A stretch of DNA of 64,000 nt from CAWJMD01 sp963843835 (lineage in GTDB: Bacteria > Actinomycetota > Actinomycetes > Actinomycetales > CAWJMD01). Position 1 is the stretch's first letter. Each line of letters begins with the position of its first letter. The translations under genes and the position numbers were made by a program. Location of the stretch: positions 930,001-994,000 of the forward strand of contig CAWJMD010000008.1 of assembly GCA_963843835.1 (NCBI GenBank). The letters are read 5' to 3'. This document shows positions 9,241 to 19,559 of this stretch, piece by piece. Under the pieces are notes generated by a model that searched no databases, was not told where the DNA came from, and was given only the letters and a program-made list of their open reading frames with translations.

Positions 9241-10755
9241 TCAGACGGGACGAAGCCCCGGTATCCCCAGCACGACCGGACCTGTGCCCGACCCGGCCCC
9301 GGCTCCGGCCGACGGCGTTGGCACACCGCACGACTCGGCCTGCCGGCGGTCCCACGCGTCTCCGGCTGGGGTTCGCCGCAGATCCCAGACACCGTCCGGC
9401 ATGTGGTCCGCGACGAGGTGGTGCGGGGCCGCGTAGGAGACCTGGACCGTCACGACGTCACCCGGTCGAGGCAGCGCCTCGGGACCCTGGGCGCGCACGG
9501 CGTCCGGCACCGAGAAGTGCACCAGCCGGTTGTCGCGGGCACGGCCCGACAGCCGGGACGTCGCCTCGTCCTTGCGACCTTCGCCTCGCGCGACGAGAAC
9601 CTCGACCTCGCGGCCTAGCTGGGTGCGGTTCTCGTCCCAGCTGATGTGCTCCTGCAGGGCGACCAGTCGCTCGTACCGTTCCTGCACAACGGCTTTCGGG
9701 ATCTGCTCGGCCAGGTCAGCGGCCGGCGTGCCGGGCCGCGGCGAGTACTGGAACGTGAAGGCGTTGGCGAAGCGGGAGGCCGCGACCACGTCGAGCGTCG
9801 CCTGGAAGTCCTCCTCGGTCTCGCCGGGGAAGCCCACGATGATGTCGGTCGAGATCGCGGCGTCGGGCATCTGGGCCCGCACCCGGTCGAGGATGCCGAG
9901 GAAGCGGGTCGACCGGTACGAGCGGCGCATCGCCTTCAGCACCCGGTCGGACCCGGACTGCAGCGGCATGTGCAGCTGCGGCATCACGTTGTGGGTCTCG
10001 GCCATCGCCTCGATCACGTCGTCGGTGAAGGCGGCGGGGTGCGGGCTCGTGAACCGCACGCGCTCGAGGCCGTCGATCGACCCACACGCGCGCAGCAGCT
10101 TGGCGAACGCGCCGCGGTCGCCGAACTCGACGCCGTACGTGTTGACGTTCTGGCCGAGCAGGGTGACCTCGACGGCGCCGTCGTCCACGAGCGCCTGCAC
10201 CTCGGCGAGCACGTCTCCGGGCCTGCGGTCCTTCTCGGTGCCACGCAGGCTGGGCACGATGCAGAACGTGCAGGTGTTGTTGCACCCGACGCTGATCGAC
10301 ACCCAGCCCGCGTACGTCGAGTCGCGCTTGGTCGGCAGCGTGGACGGGAACACCTCGAGGGCCTCGAGGATCTCGACCTGGGCGCTCTCGTTGTGCCGGG
10401 CGCGGTCCAGCAGGGCGGGCAGGGATCCGATGTTGTGGGTACCGAAGACCACGTCGACCCACGGCGCCCTGCGCACGATGGTGTCGCGGTCCTTCTGCGC
10501 CAGGCAGCCGCCGACGGCGATCTGCATCCCCGGTTTCGCCTTCTTCACCGGTGCGAGGTGGCCGAGGTTGCCGTACAGCTTGTTGTCAGCGTTCTCACGC
10601 ACGGCGCAGGTGTTGAACACCACCACGTCCGCGCTGTCGGGGTCCGCGCCGGGGTCCAGCGCCTGGTATCCGGCGTCCTCCAGCAGCCCCGAGAGGCGCT
10701 CGGAGTCGTGCACGTTCATCTGGCACCCGTGGGTGCGCACGTCATAGGTCGTCAT
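9241..10755 (-). CDS. miaB: tRNA-2-methylthio-N6-dimethylallyladenosine synthase
   Basis: The enzyme is a radical-SAM methylthiotransferase that adds a methylthio group to i6A37 of tRNA, supporting codon-anticodon pairing. The 504-aa protein begins MTTYDVRTHGCQMNVHDSER, carrying the first cluster Cys of the UPF0004 domain. Further domain cysteines are in FNTCAVRENAD and VGGCLAQKD. The radical-SAM CxxxCxxC appears as GCNNTCTFCIVPSLRG, and a TRAM-like domain lies near residues 375-455. The last 45 residues are a Gly/Ala-rich extension. The ATG at 10755 matches the family start; an open frame continues upstream without a homologous sequence. It is divergent from moeZ with 61 bases between. Confidence 0.97.
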   Translation of the reverse strand: MTTYDVRTHGCQMNVHDSERLSGLLEDAGYQALDPGADPDSADVVVFNTCAVRENADNKLYGNLGHLAPVKKAKPGMQIAVGGCLAQKDRDTIVRRAPWVDVVFGTHNIGSLPALLDRARHNESAQVEILEALEVFPSTLPTKRDSTYAGWVSISVGCNNTCTFCIVPSLRGTEKDRRPGDVLAEVQALVDDGAVEVTLLGQNVNTYGVEFGDRGAFAKLLRACGSIDGLERVRFTSPHPAAFTDDVIEAMAETHNVMPQLHMPLQSGSDRVLKAMRRSYRSTRFLGILDRVRAQMPDAAISTDIIVGFPGETEEDFQATLDVVAASRFANAFTFQYSPRPGTPAADLAEQIPKAVVQERYERLVALQEHISWDENRTQLGREVEVLVARGEGRKDEATSRLSGRARDNRLVHFSVPDAVRAQGPEALPRPGDVVTVQVSYAAPHHLVADHMPDGVWDLRRTPAGDAWDRRQAESCGVPTPSAGAGAGSGTGPVVLGIPGLRPV

Positions 10756-10816
10756 CGCACGGACAAGGGTACGGCGTGTACTCGACACCGCGGTCCGCAC
10801 GGGTGAGGCTGGACGG

Positions 10817-11971
10817 GTGCAGTCACCACGACCTGAGACGCCGTCCCTGGAAGCGCTCGTCGAGCCCGGCGAGGACCTCACCCCCGACGAGGTGCGGCGC
10901 TACTCCAGGCACCTCCTGCTGACCGAGATCGGCCGCACGGGTCAGCGACGCCTGAAGAACGCCCGGGTCCTGGTGGTCGGCGCCGGCGGCCTCGGCTCCC
11001 CCGCCCTGCTGTACCTCGCCGCCGCAGGCGTCGGCACGATCGGCATCGTCGACTTCGACGTGGTCGACGAGTCCAACCTGCAGCGGCAGGTCGTGCACGG
11101 GACGGACGACGTGGGCCGTCCGAAGGTCGACAGCGCGACGGAGACGATCGCGCGGGTCAACCCGCTCGTCCGTGTCGTGCCGCACCGCGAGCGGCTCACC
11201 CCGGACAACGCCATCGAGGTGATCTCGCAGTACGACCTCGTGCTCGACGGGACGGACAACTTCCCGACCCGGTACCTGGTCAACGACGCCTGCGTGCTCA
11301 CCGGAACCCCGCTGGTCTGGGGGTCGCTGCTGCGCTTCGACGGTCAGGTGAGCGTCTTCTGGCCGCCGCACGGGCCGCACTACCGGGACCTGTTCCCCGA
11401 GCCTCCCGACCCGGGGACGGTCCCCTCGTGCGGTGAGGCCGGGGTACTCGGCGTCGTGTGCGCGGCGGTCGGCGCCGTGATGTCGACCGAGGCGGTGAAG
11501 CTGATCACCGGCGCCGGGCGTCCCCTCGTCGGCCGCCTGATGCTCTTCGACGCCCTCGAGATGACCTGGCGCACCGTCGACATCCGCCCCGACCCGGCGG
11601 GCTCGGCAGTGACCGCGCTCACCCCCTGGGGGGATGAGGACGACGAGGAGCTGCCCACGGTCACGGCCTCCGAGCTGGCGTCCCTGCTGGCCGGCGACCA
11701 GGTGCTGCTCGTCGACGTCAGGCCCGGCGACGAGCGCGACATCGTCTCGATCGACGGGGCCGTCGCGGTCCACCTCGACCGGATCGTCGCGGGTGACGCC
11801 TTTGACGAACTGCCGCGCGACCGGCGACTCGTGCTGCACTGCAAGAGCGGCGTCCGCTCGGCGCAGGCGCTGACCGTCCTCCGCGACGCCGGGTACGAGT
11901 CCGCCAGCCACCTCGAGGGCGGCGTGCTGGCCTGGGTTCGTGACGTGGACCCGTCCCTGCCGACGTACTGA
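10817..11971 (+). CDS. moeZ: Adenylyltransferase/sulfurtransferase MoeZ (ThiF plus rhodanese)
   Basis: The 384-aa protein has an E1-like ThiF/MoeB domain followed by a rhodanese domain. Visible features are the nucleotide-binding loop VVGAGGLGSP near residue 57, the metal/ATP region DGTDNFPTRYLVND, and the conserved PSCGEAGVLGVVCA. The rhodanese domain (about 285-384) has the persulfide Cys in LHCKSGVRSAQ. In this family the protein adenylates and thiocarboxylates small sulfur carriers such as MoaD, ThiS or CysO for molybdopterin, thiamine and cysteine synthesis. The start is GTG, and no carrier gene is next to it. It is divergent from miaB. Confidence 0.93.
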   Translation: MQSPRPETPSLEALVEPGEDLTPDEVRRYSRHLLLTEIGRTGQRRLKNARVLVVGAGGLGSPALLYLAAAGVGTIGIVDFDVVDESNLQRQVVHGTDDVGRPKVDSATETIARVNPLVRVVPHRERLTPDNAIEVISQYDLVLDGTDNFPTRYLVNDACVLTGTPLVWGSLLRFDGQVSVFWPPHGPHYRDLFPEPPDPGTVPSCGEAGVLGVVCAAVGAVMSTEAVKLITGAGRPLVGRLMLFDALEMTWRTVDIRPDPAGSAVTALTPWGDEDDEELPTVTASELASLLAGDQVLLVDVRPGDERDIVSIDGAVAVHLDRIVAGDAFDELPRDRRLVLHCKSGVRSAQALTVLRDAGYESASHLEGGVLAWVRDVDPSLPTY

Positions 11972-12005
11972 CCCGTCGCCGGCGGCGTCCTCGGCCGTCG
12001 AAGGC

Positions 12006-12054
12006 GTGACCATCACGAAACGGTCGCCAGGTATCAGTGCGGTCACGACCGCAC
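12006..12054 (+). promoter_or_regulatory. Possible GlnR box and adjacent palindrome upstream of gluA
   Basis: GTGAC-N6-GAAAC at 12006-12021 exactly matches the first a-b half (gTnAc-n6-GaAAc) of the actinobacterial GlnR nitrogen-regulator consensus. The second half is not convincing. A further site, GTGCGGTC-AC-GACCGCAC (12037-12054), is a perfect inverted repeat. Both lie 55-105 bases before the glutamate importer operon, where nitrogen control would make sense. Confidence 0.45.
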
Positions 12055-12108
12055 CGGAAGTGCGCTGGTGGGTGCCACCGCGGGCGCTTGACGGATACGG
12101 TGCCGAAC

Positions 12109-12945
<837 letters not shown>

Positions 12946-13019
12946 CCGGCCCACCGCCCTGTCGCGAGACGGGAGGGCACCCACAGCACCACACCGCAGA
13001 ACCGACACGGAGGACGTAC

Positions 13020-13916
13020 ATGATGTTCCGACGAAATGCTCTCGTAGCCGCGATGGCGCTGGGCGCCCTCGCCCTCAGCGCCTGCGGTGGTGATGACGGC
13101 ACCACGGACACGGCCTCGCCCACCGTCGAGGAGTCCGCGGACTTCCCAGCCGGCACCACGATGGCCGACCTCGCCGACGCGGGTTCCATCCGGATCGGCA
13201 CCAAGTTCGACCAGCCCGGGTTCGGCCTCAAGGGCCTCTCGGGCGACCCTGAGGGCTTCGATGTCGAGATCGGCAAGATCATCGCCGCCAAGCTCGGCAT
13301 CGCCCCCGAGAGCATCGAGTGGGTCGAGAGCCCGTCGAAGGTCCGCGAGGAGAACATCGAGACCGACAAGGTCGACATGGTGGTCGCGACGTACACGATC
13401 AACGACGAGCGCAAGAAGCGCATCACGTTCGCCGGTCCGTACTACGTCGCCGGTCAGCAGCTGATGGTCAAGTCCGACAACGACGCGATCGGCGGGCCGG
13501 ACGACATCAAGGCGAACCCGGACGTCAAGGTCTGCTCGGTGACCGGCTCGACCCCGTCGGAGAGCATCAAGCAGTACCTGGCCTCCCCCGACCAGCTGGT
13601 GCTCTTCGACACCTACGCGAAGTGCGCCGACGCGCTGCGCACCGACCAGGTCGGCGTAGTCACGACCGACAACGTCATCCTGCTCGGCTTCGTCAGCGAG
13701 TCGGACGGCGACTTCAAGCTCGTGGGAGAGCAGTTCACCGACGAGCCGTACGGCATCGGCATCAAGAAGGGTGACGCCGACTTCTGCGACTTCATCAACG
13801 AGACGCTCAAGGAGGCCAGCGACAGCGGCGCCTACGAGGAGGCGTGGGCGTCCACGGCCGGGCAGGTCGAAGGGTCTGAGACCCCGACCCTCCCGGAGGC
13901 GGACCCCTGCAGCTGA
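13020..13916 (+). CDS. gluB: Glutamate-type amino-acid ABC transporter, binding lipoprotein
   Basis: The 298-aa protein is an exported lipoprotein: ATG ATG start, basic FRRN, hydrophobic core, then lipobox LSAC with Cys22 as the lipidation site. The mature part is a family 3 extracellular solute-binding domain, with the strand SIRIGTKFDQPGFG, the LSGDPEGFDVEIGKIIAAKLG segment and ITFAGPYYVAGQQLM. It captures the amino acid outside the membrane and delivers it to the GluC/GluD permeases. GGAGG precedes the start. It is followed by 122 bases containing a strong hairpin before gluC, a layout that commonly makes the binding protein more abundant than the permeases. Confidence 0.93.
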   Translation: MMFRRNALVAAMALGALALSACGGDDGTTDTASPTVEESADFPAGTTMADLADAGSIRIGTKFDQPGFGLKGLSGDPEGFDVEIGKIIAAKLGIAPESIEWVESPSKVREENIETDKVDMVVATYTINDERKKRITFAGPYYVAGQQLMVKSDNDAIGGPDDIKANPDVKVCSVTGSTPSESIKQYLASPDQLVLFDTYAKCADALRTDQVGVVTTDNVILLGFVSESDGDFKLVGEQFTDEPYGIGIKKGDADFCDFINETLKEASDSGAYEEAWASTAGQVEGSETPTLPEADPCS

Positions 13917-13941
13917 CCCGTCCCCGCTGAACGACGGTCGG

Positions 13942-13984
13942 CGGGTGCGGGCGAGGCCCCCACGCGGAGCATCGCCCGCACCCG
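13942..13984 (+). terminator. Strong intra-operon hairpin between gluB and gluC
   Basis: A perfect 13-base inverted repeat (CGGGTGCGGGCGA at 13942-13954 and TCGCCCGCACCCG at 13972-13984) encloses a 17-base loop. There is no T-run. Its place, just after the binding-protein gene and before the permeases, fits a partial terminator or an RNA-stabilising stem that lowers permease expression relative to GluB. Confidence 0.6.
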
Positions 13985-14038
13985 TTCGACCCTTCAGCAC
14001 CAGACATCCACCGTCGCGGTACGAACCAGGAGGTGAGC

Positions 14039-14689
14039 GTGGAAGCGATCACGCAGAACCTCGACCTCTACTGGTCGGGTTTCCTCAGGTCGCTGGGCAT
14101 CTGCCTGGTCGCCATGGTCGGCTCGCTGGTGCTCGGCACCGTCATCGCCGCCTTCCGCGTCTCCCCCGTCACGACCCTGCGCGGCTTCGGCACAGCCTGG
14201 GTGGACGTGATCCGCAACTGCCCGCTCACGGTCGTGCTGTTCTTCTTCGCCTTCGGGCTCCCGGAGATCGGCATCAACCGGAGCTTCTACTTCTTCGGCG
14301 TGACGGCCCTGGTCATCTACACCTCCGCCTTCGTGTGCGAGGCCGTCAGGTCGGGCATCAACGCCGTGCCCTCCGGCCAGGCCGAGGCCGCCCGCGCGAT
14401 CGGGCTCCCGTTCCTGCCGTCGTTGCGGGAGGTGGTCCTGCCACAGGCGTTCCGGACCGCGGTCCCTCCGTTGGGCAGCGTGATCATCGCGATGTTCAAG
14501 AACTCAGCCGTCGTCGGAGCCTTCGGGGTCGGCGGTGACCTGTTCAGCGTCGGCGAGACGCTCACCAGCGCGCAGGGTTTCGCCGCGCTGCCGGTCCTGA
14601 CCGGGGTGGCGATCGGATACCTCGCGATCACGCTTCCCGCGGGAGCCCTCCTCGGGGTCATCGAGCAGAAGACGGCGATCGTGCGATGA
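14039..14689 (+). CDS. gluC: Glutamate-type ABC transporter permease, first subunit
   Basis: The 216-aa membrane protein of the HisM/GlnP permease family has about five hydrophobic segments and the cytoplasmic EAA-like loop that contacts the ATPase (SGQAEAARAIGLPF). It begins MEAITQNLDLYWSGF. I preferred GTG at 14039 to the one at 14033 because AGGAGG (14028-14033) then lies 5 bases upstream, whereas it would overlap the earlier start. It overlaps gluD by four bases (ATGA). With GluD it forms the transmembrane channel of the importer. Confidence 0.92.
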   Translation: MEAITQNLDLYWSGFLRSLGICLVAMVGSLVLGTVIAAFRVSPVTTLRGFGTAWVDVIRNCPLTVVLFFFAFGLPEIGINRSFYFFGVTALVIYTSAFVCEAVRSGINAVPSGQAEAARAIGLPFLPSLREVVLPQAFRTAVPPLGSVIIAMFKNSAVVGAFGVGGDLFSVGETLTSAQGFAALPVLTGVAIGYLAITLPAGALLGVIEQKTAIVR

Positions 14690-15561
14690 GCCACCAGACC
14701 GTCCTGTACGACGAGCCCGGTCCTCGCGCGCGTCGCAACGCCCTGATCGGAAGCATCGCCGGAGGGGTCTTCGTCCTCGGCCTGCTGGTGGTCGTGGCGG
14801 TGCGTCTCGCCGACGCCGGGCAGTTCGACTACGCGCTGTGGGCGCCCCTGGTCGACCCGTCGACCGAGGAGTTCCCGCTCGTCTGGAACCTGCTCTTCGA
14901 CGGTCTGAAGGCCACGCTCACCGCGGCCTTGCTCGCCATCGCGTTCTCGCTGGTGATCGGGGCGCTGCTCGGTGTCGCGCGGATGCTCCTCGGCCGGCGG
15001 GGCAAGATGCCCATCGTCGGCCTGATCGAGCTGATGCGCGGCTTGCCCGTCGTCATCACGATCTACTTCGCCAGCAAGGTCCTCCCCGAGATCGGGGTCA
15101 ACGTGGGGCCGCTTCCCGGCAGTGACGGTCTGTGGTTCCTGGTCATCGGGTTGACTGCGTACAACTCGGTGATCATCGCCGAGATCGTGCGCGCCGGTGT
15201 CGTCTCCCTGCCCAGCGGGCAGCGCGAGGCCGGCACGGCGATCGGCCTGATGCCCGGTGCGACCATGCGCCTGGTGCTGCTGCCGCAGGCCGTCCGGGTC
15301 ATGCTCCCGGCTCTCATCAGCCAGATCGTCGTCGTCCTGAAGGACACGTCGCTCGCTGCGGTGCTCGGGATCTACACCGAGCTCCTGCGCCAGGGGAACC
15401 TGATCGCCCTCAACCTCGACAACCCGATCCAGATGCTGACCGTCGTCGGCCTGATGTTCATCATCATGAACTTCTCCCTCAGCCGGGCTGCCGTCTGGCT
15501 TGAGCGCCGCCTGGGTCGTCAGACGTCCGGACACACCGAGGCGGTCGACGCGTCCGCCTGA
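14686..15561 (+). CDS. gluD: Glutamate-type ABC transporter permease, second subunit
   Basis: The 291-aa partner permease has a first membrane helix near residues 22-44 (GSIAGGVFVLGLLVVVAV), then a periplasmic loop, four more helices and the EAA-like loop SGQREAGTAIGLMPG. This is typical of GluD, which is longer than GluC because of the N-terminal helix and loop. The ATG overlaps the TGA of gluC, so the two are translationally coupled. The gene ends 28 bases before the stop of the convergent APC permease. Confidence 0.92.
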   Translation: MSHQTVLYDEPGPRARRNALIGSIAGGVFVLGLLVVVAVRLADAGQFDYALWAPLVDPSTEEFPLVWNLLFDGLKATLTAALLAIAFSLVIGALLGVARMLLGRRGKMPIVGLIELMRGLPVVITIYFASKVLPEIGVNVGPLPGSDGLWFLVIGLTAYNSVIIAEIVRAGVVSLPSGQREAGTAIGLMPGATMRLVLLPQAVRVMLPALISQIVVVLKDTSLAAVLGIYTELLRQGNLIALNLDNPIQMLTVVGLMFIIMNFSLSRAAVWLERRLGRQTSGHTEAVDASA

Positions 15562-15589
15562 GGCTCCCGCTCGCGCGGCGGCGGGGACG

Positions 15590-16822
15590 TCAGGTGACGC
15601 GCCGCACCACCCACCAGGCCGCACCGAGGGCCAGCAGACCCAGTCCCGGGACGATGGACGACCACGGCAGGCTGATGGCGACGGCCACGCACCCGAGGAG
15701 CCCGAGCCAGGGGACGATCCGAGAACCCTGCTCGCGAGCCAGCGTGAGCGCGCTCGCGTTGGCGACGGCGTAGTACGCCAGCACGGCGAAGGACGAGAAG
15801 CCGATGGCCCCGCGCAGGTCGGCGACCAGGACCAGCACAACTACCACCGCGCCGACGGCCACCTCGGCCCGGTGCGGCACTCCGAACCTCGGGTGCACGG
15901 CGGCCAGGGCCCGAGGCAGGTGCCCGTCGCGCGCCATCGCGAACCCCGTGCGAGAGACCCCGAGCACCAGAGCCAGGAGGGACCCGGTCGCGGCGACCGC
16001 GGCCCCGGCCCGTACCACTCCTCCGAGCCACGACGCGCCCGCGTGCCGCGCCGCGTCAGCGAGGGGCGCGGTGGAGGCGGCGAGACCGTCTGCCCCCAGA
16101 ACCGACAGCACGGTCACCCCGACCAGCGCATAGAACGCCAACGTGACGGCCAGGGCGATCGGGATCGCGCGCGGGATCGTGCGCGCCGGGTCGCGCACCT
16201 CCTCCCCCAGCGTCGCGATCCTGGCGTAGCCCGCGAATGCGAAGAAGAGGAAGCCCGCGGCCTGCAGGACACCCCACGGGCTCGTCGTGGAGACGGCGAT
16301 CACCACGGAGAGGTCGGCCCGGTCGGCGGTCAGGACCGTCGCCGCCACGAGGACGAGGACGGCGAGGACGAACACGACGATGACGCGTGTGACCAGCGTG
16401 CTCTTGCGGATGCCGACGTAGTTGACTGCCGTGACGGCGAGCACCGTGGCCACGGCGACCGGCCTGGCCAGGTCCGGTGCCACGTACACGCCGACGGTGA
16501 AGGCCATCGCCGCGCAGCTCGCGGTCTTGCCGGCCACGAACGCCCACCCGGCGAGGTACCCCCAGAAGGGCCCGAGACGCTCACGGCCGTAGACGTAGGT
16601 GCCTCCCGACTGCGGGTACAGCGCCGCCAGCCGCGCCGACGAGGTCGCGTTGCAGAAGGCGACCCCGCCCGCGACGCCAAGGCCGACCAGCAGTCCGCCG
16701 CCGGCCGCGCCGGCCGCGGGGGCGAAGGCGACGAAGACTCCGGCACCCAGCATCGCGCCGAGTCCGACGACGACCGCATCAAGGACGCCGAGGCGTCTGG
16801 ACAGCTCTGCCGGTGCCCCCAC
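15590..16822 (-). CDS. APC family amino-acid permease
   Basis: The 410-aa protein has about 12 hydrophobic segments. The first carries the APC signature GLGAMLGAGVFVAFAPAAG near residue 20. The conserved loop EEVRDPARTIPRAI, found in cationic and neutral amino-acid permeases, follows in the middle. The substrate cannot be set. The GTG at 16822 is the first start that keeps the whole first helix, and it lies 20 bases after the true stop of recX. Because of a frameshift in recX the frame appears fused to it, but that fusion is an artefact. It is convergent with the glutamate importer operon. Confidence 0.85.
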   Translation of the reverse strand: MGAPAELSRRLGVLDAVVVGLGAMLGAGVFVAFAPAAGAAGGGLLVGLGVAGGVAFCNATSSARLAALYPQSGGTYVYGRERLGPFWGYLAGWAFVAGKTASCAAMAFTVGVYVAPDLARPVAVATVLAVTAVNYVGIRKSTLVTRVIVVFVLAVLVLVAATVLTADRADLSVVIAVSTTSPWGVLQAAGFLFFAFAGYARIATLGEEVRDPARTIPRAIPIALAVTLAFYALVGVTVLSVLGADGLAASTAPLADAARHAGASWLGGVVRAGAAVAATGSLLALVLGVSRTGFAMARDGHLPRALAAVHPRFGVPHRAEVAVGAVVVVLVLVADLRGAIGFSSFAVLAYYAVANASALTLAREQGSRIVPWLGLLGCVAVAISLPWSSIVPGLGLLALGAAWWVVRRVT

Positions 16823-16842
16823 CGTGCCACCGTAGCCAGCGC

Positions 16843-17419
16843 TCAGGCGTCGCCGTACAGGTCGTCCGTCTCCTCGCCCTCGGTGGCCAGCGCGGTCCGC
16901 ACGACGTCCATCGCCATCCCGCCGGGGTACCCCTTGCGGGCCAGCATCCCGGCGAGCCGCGCGCACACGTGCGTCCCTCCCGAGCCCGCGGGTGGAGCGC
17001 AGCTTGCGCGCAACGAGCTGCTCCGCGGTCGCCCGCTCGGTGTCGGGGTCGAGCTCGTCCACGGCGTGGCGGGCGAGCTCCTCGTCGACGCCCTTGCGTC
17101 GCAGCTCCATCGTGAGCGCCCGACGCGCCAGTCCGCGACCCCGGTGACGGGAGCGGACCCACTCCGACGCGAACGCCTCGTCGTCGACGAGGTTGACCTC
17201 CTCGAACCGGTCGAGCACCGCCTCGGCCACGTCGTCGGGGACGTGGCGGGACGCCAGCTTCTGCCGCAGCTCGGAGCGGGTCCGAGCTGCGGCGGTCAGC
17301 TGGTTGAGCACGATCGTGCGGGCGACGGCGTACGGATCGGCCTCCCGCTCACCGTCGGGGTCGGGCGGGGGCTGGGCCCGTGGCCACCGCTCGCGCGGTG
17401 CCCGCGAGGGAGCGCTCAC
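16843..17419 (-). CDS. recX: Regulatory protein RecX, with one frameshift
   Basis: RecX binds RecA filaments and limits recombination. The first 155 or so residues read well in one frame (RSELRQKLASRHVPDDVAEA, VNLVDDEAFASEWVRSR, LARRALTMELRRKGVD). The frame is then lost within CTCGGGAGGG near 16975-16984. The conserved end, ARLAGMLARKGYPGGMAMDV, continues in a second frame to a TGA at 16843. Removing one base joins them into about 191 aa, normal for the family. Without repair the frame runs into the APC permease. The GTG start lies just after recA, with a gap of 4 bases. Sequencing error is more likely than loss. Confidence 0.85.
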
Positions 17420-17423
17420 GACG

Positions 17424-18474
<1,051 letters not shown>

Positions 18475-18633
18475 CTGATCCTCCATGTCGCCGGCGGGAG
18501 CCGGATGGTCGTCGATCGGTCGGCTGGTTGTCGTGTCGAGGACGACGCTAGGCGCCACCTCCGACAACCCCGAGCACCGCGCCGTCCCTGTGGACGACCG
18601 GACCTCGTTCGTCCGACCTGTGGACGAGACTAC

Positions 18634-18647
18634 CGAACACCTGTTCG
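18634..18647 (-). promoter_or_regulatory. LexA/SOS box upstream of recA
   Basis: CGAAC-ACCT-GTTCG, with a following A, closely matches the actinobacterial and Bacillus-type SOS box (CGAAC-N4-GTTCG). It lies 160 bases before the recA start, consistent with SOS control of recA and recX. Confidence 0.75.
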
Positions 18648-18698
18648 ACCGCGAGGACCTCGCGCGGCGTGTCGTGAGCCCGGTACCCCGGCCAGATC

Positions 18699-19559
18699 TC
18701 AGGCGGGCAGCGGCTCCACCGCGCCCAGCCCGGCGACGACCCCGCCGTAGCGCGGGACGTCCGGGACCGCGTCGGACAGCAGCCGGAAGGCGACGGCCCG
18801 CAGCATCAGCTGCCGCGGCGCACCCGTCGTCCACGCGGCCAGGGCACCCGGGTCGGCACCCTCCCACAGGACGGCGTCGAGCACGGCCACGGCCTCGGCC
18901 CACCTCGCGGGGCGCCAGTACGGGGCGAGGTCGATGACGAACGGGCAACCGCTCGCGTCCAGCAGCAGGTTGCCGACCAGGTCGCCGTGCACCAGCTGGG
19001 ACGGCAGGTCGACGGGCACGTGCGCTGCCAGCACCCGGCGCAGCAGGTCCCGCGCGTCCCGCCCGAGCGCCTCCGGCACGGTGGCCCGCCCAGGTCGGGG
19101 GCGCCGGGGCCGGGGTCGTCCAGGTCCCACGCGACGCGGTCGGCGCGGGCCCAGCGGTGGTCGGCCACGTCGAGGGCTCGCCGGGCGCTCCGGGACGGTC
19201 ACCGCGAGCCGGGCACCGAGCAACCGGACCGACGCGACCACCACGTCGAGGTCCGTGCAGTGCGTGGTGCCGGGCTCGTACCGCGTCGCCGCCCACCCGT
19301 CCACGACCCAGCGTCCGTCACGCGCGGGCACCGGCAGGGAGAGCCGCAGCGCCCGGGGCCTTTCCTCGTCCAGCCGCACCGCGAGCCGGGCCTGCACCGG
19401 GGAGAGCCAGGTCGTGGTGGGCGCGTCGCGGCCGGGCGACAGGACCAGGTCGCCCACCCGCACGCTGCCGCCCGGTCCGCCCTCCATCGGCTCCCACTGG
19501 CCCGACGCGGCGAAGAGGTCGACGACCCGCTCGGGCACGCCGGACGGCGGCGACGTCAC
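18699..19559 (-). CDS. TIGR02569-type aminoglycoside-phosphotransferase-like protein, two indels
   Basis: The roughly 286-aa protein resembles the actinobacterial TIGR02569 family, a small-molecule kinase fold. The kinase catalytic loop appears as LVHGDLVGNLLLDASG, followed by the metal-binding segment PFVIDLAPYWRP. The middle portion (VADHRWARADRVAWDLDD) lies in a different frame from both ends. Two opposite single-base indels near 19183 and 19090 explain this and restore one protein. The GTG start overlaps the stop of the ABC permease (GTGA), so it is coupled to the exporter genes. The substrate and the link to export are unknown. Confidence 0.75.
   Translation of the reverse strand: MTSPPSGVPERVVDLFAASGQWEPMEGGPGGSVRVGDLVLSPGRDAPTTTWLSPVQARLAVRLDEERPRALRLSLPVPARDGRWVVDGWAATRYEPGTTHCTDLDVVVASVRLLGARLAVTVPERPASPRRGRPPLGPRRPRRVGPGRPRPRRPRPGRATVPEALGRDARDLLRRVLAAHVPVDLPSQLVHGDLVGNLLLDASGCPFVIDLAPYWRPARWAEAVAVLDAVLWEGADPGALAAWTTGAPRQLMLRAVAFRLLSDAVPDVPRYGGVVAGLGAVEPLPA

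Noticed and set aside
15590..17419. A RecX-permease fusion protein
   Set aside because: The single frame exists only because of one indel in recX. The true RecX end and a separate GTG start for the permease are both visible.
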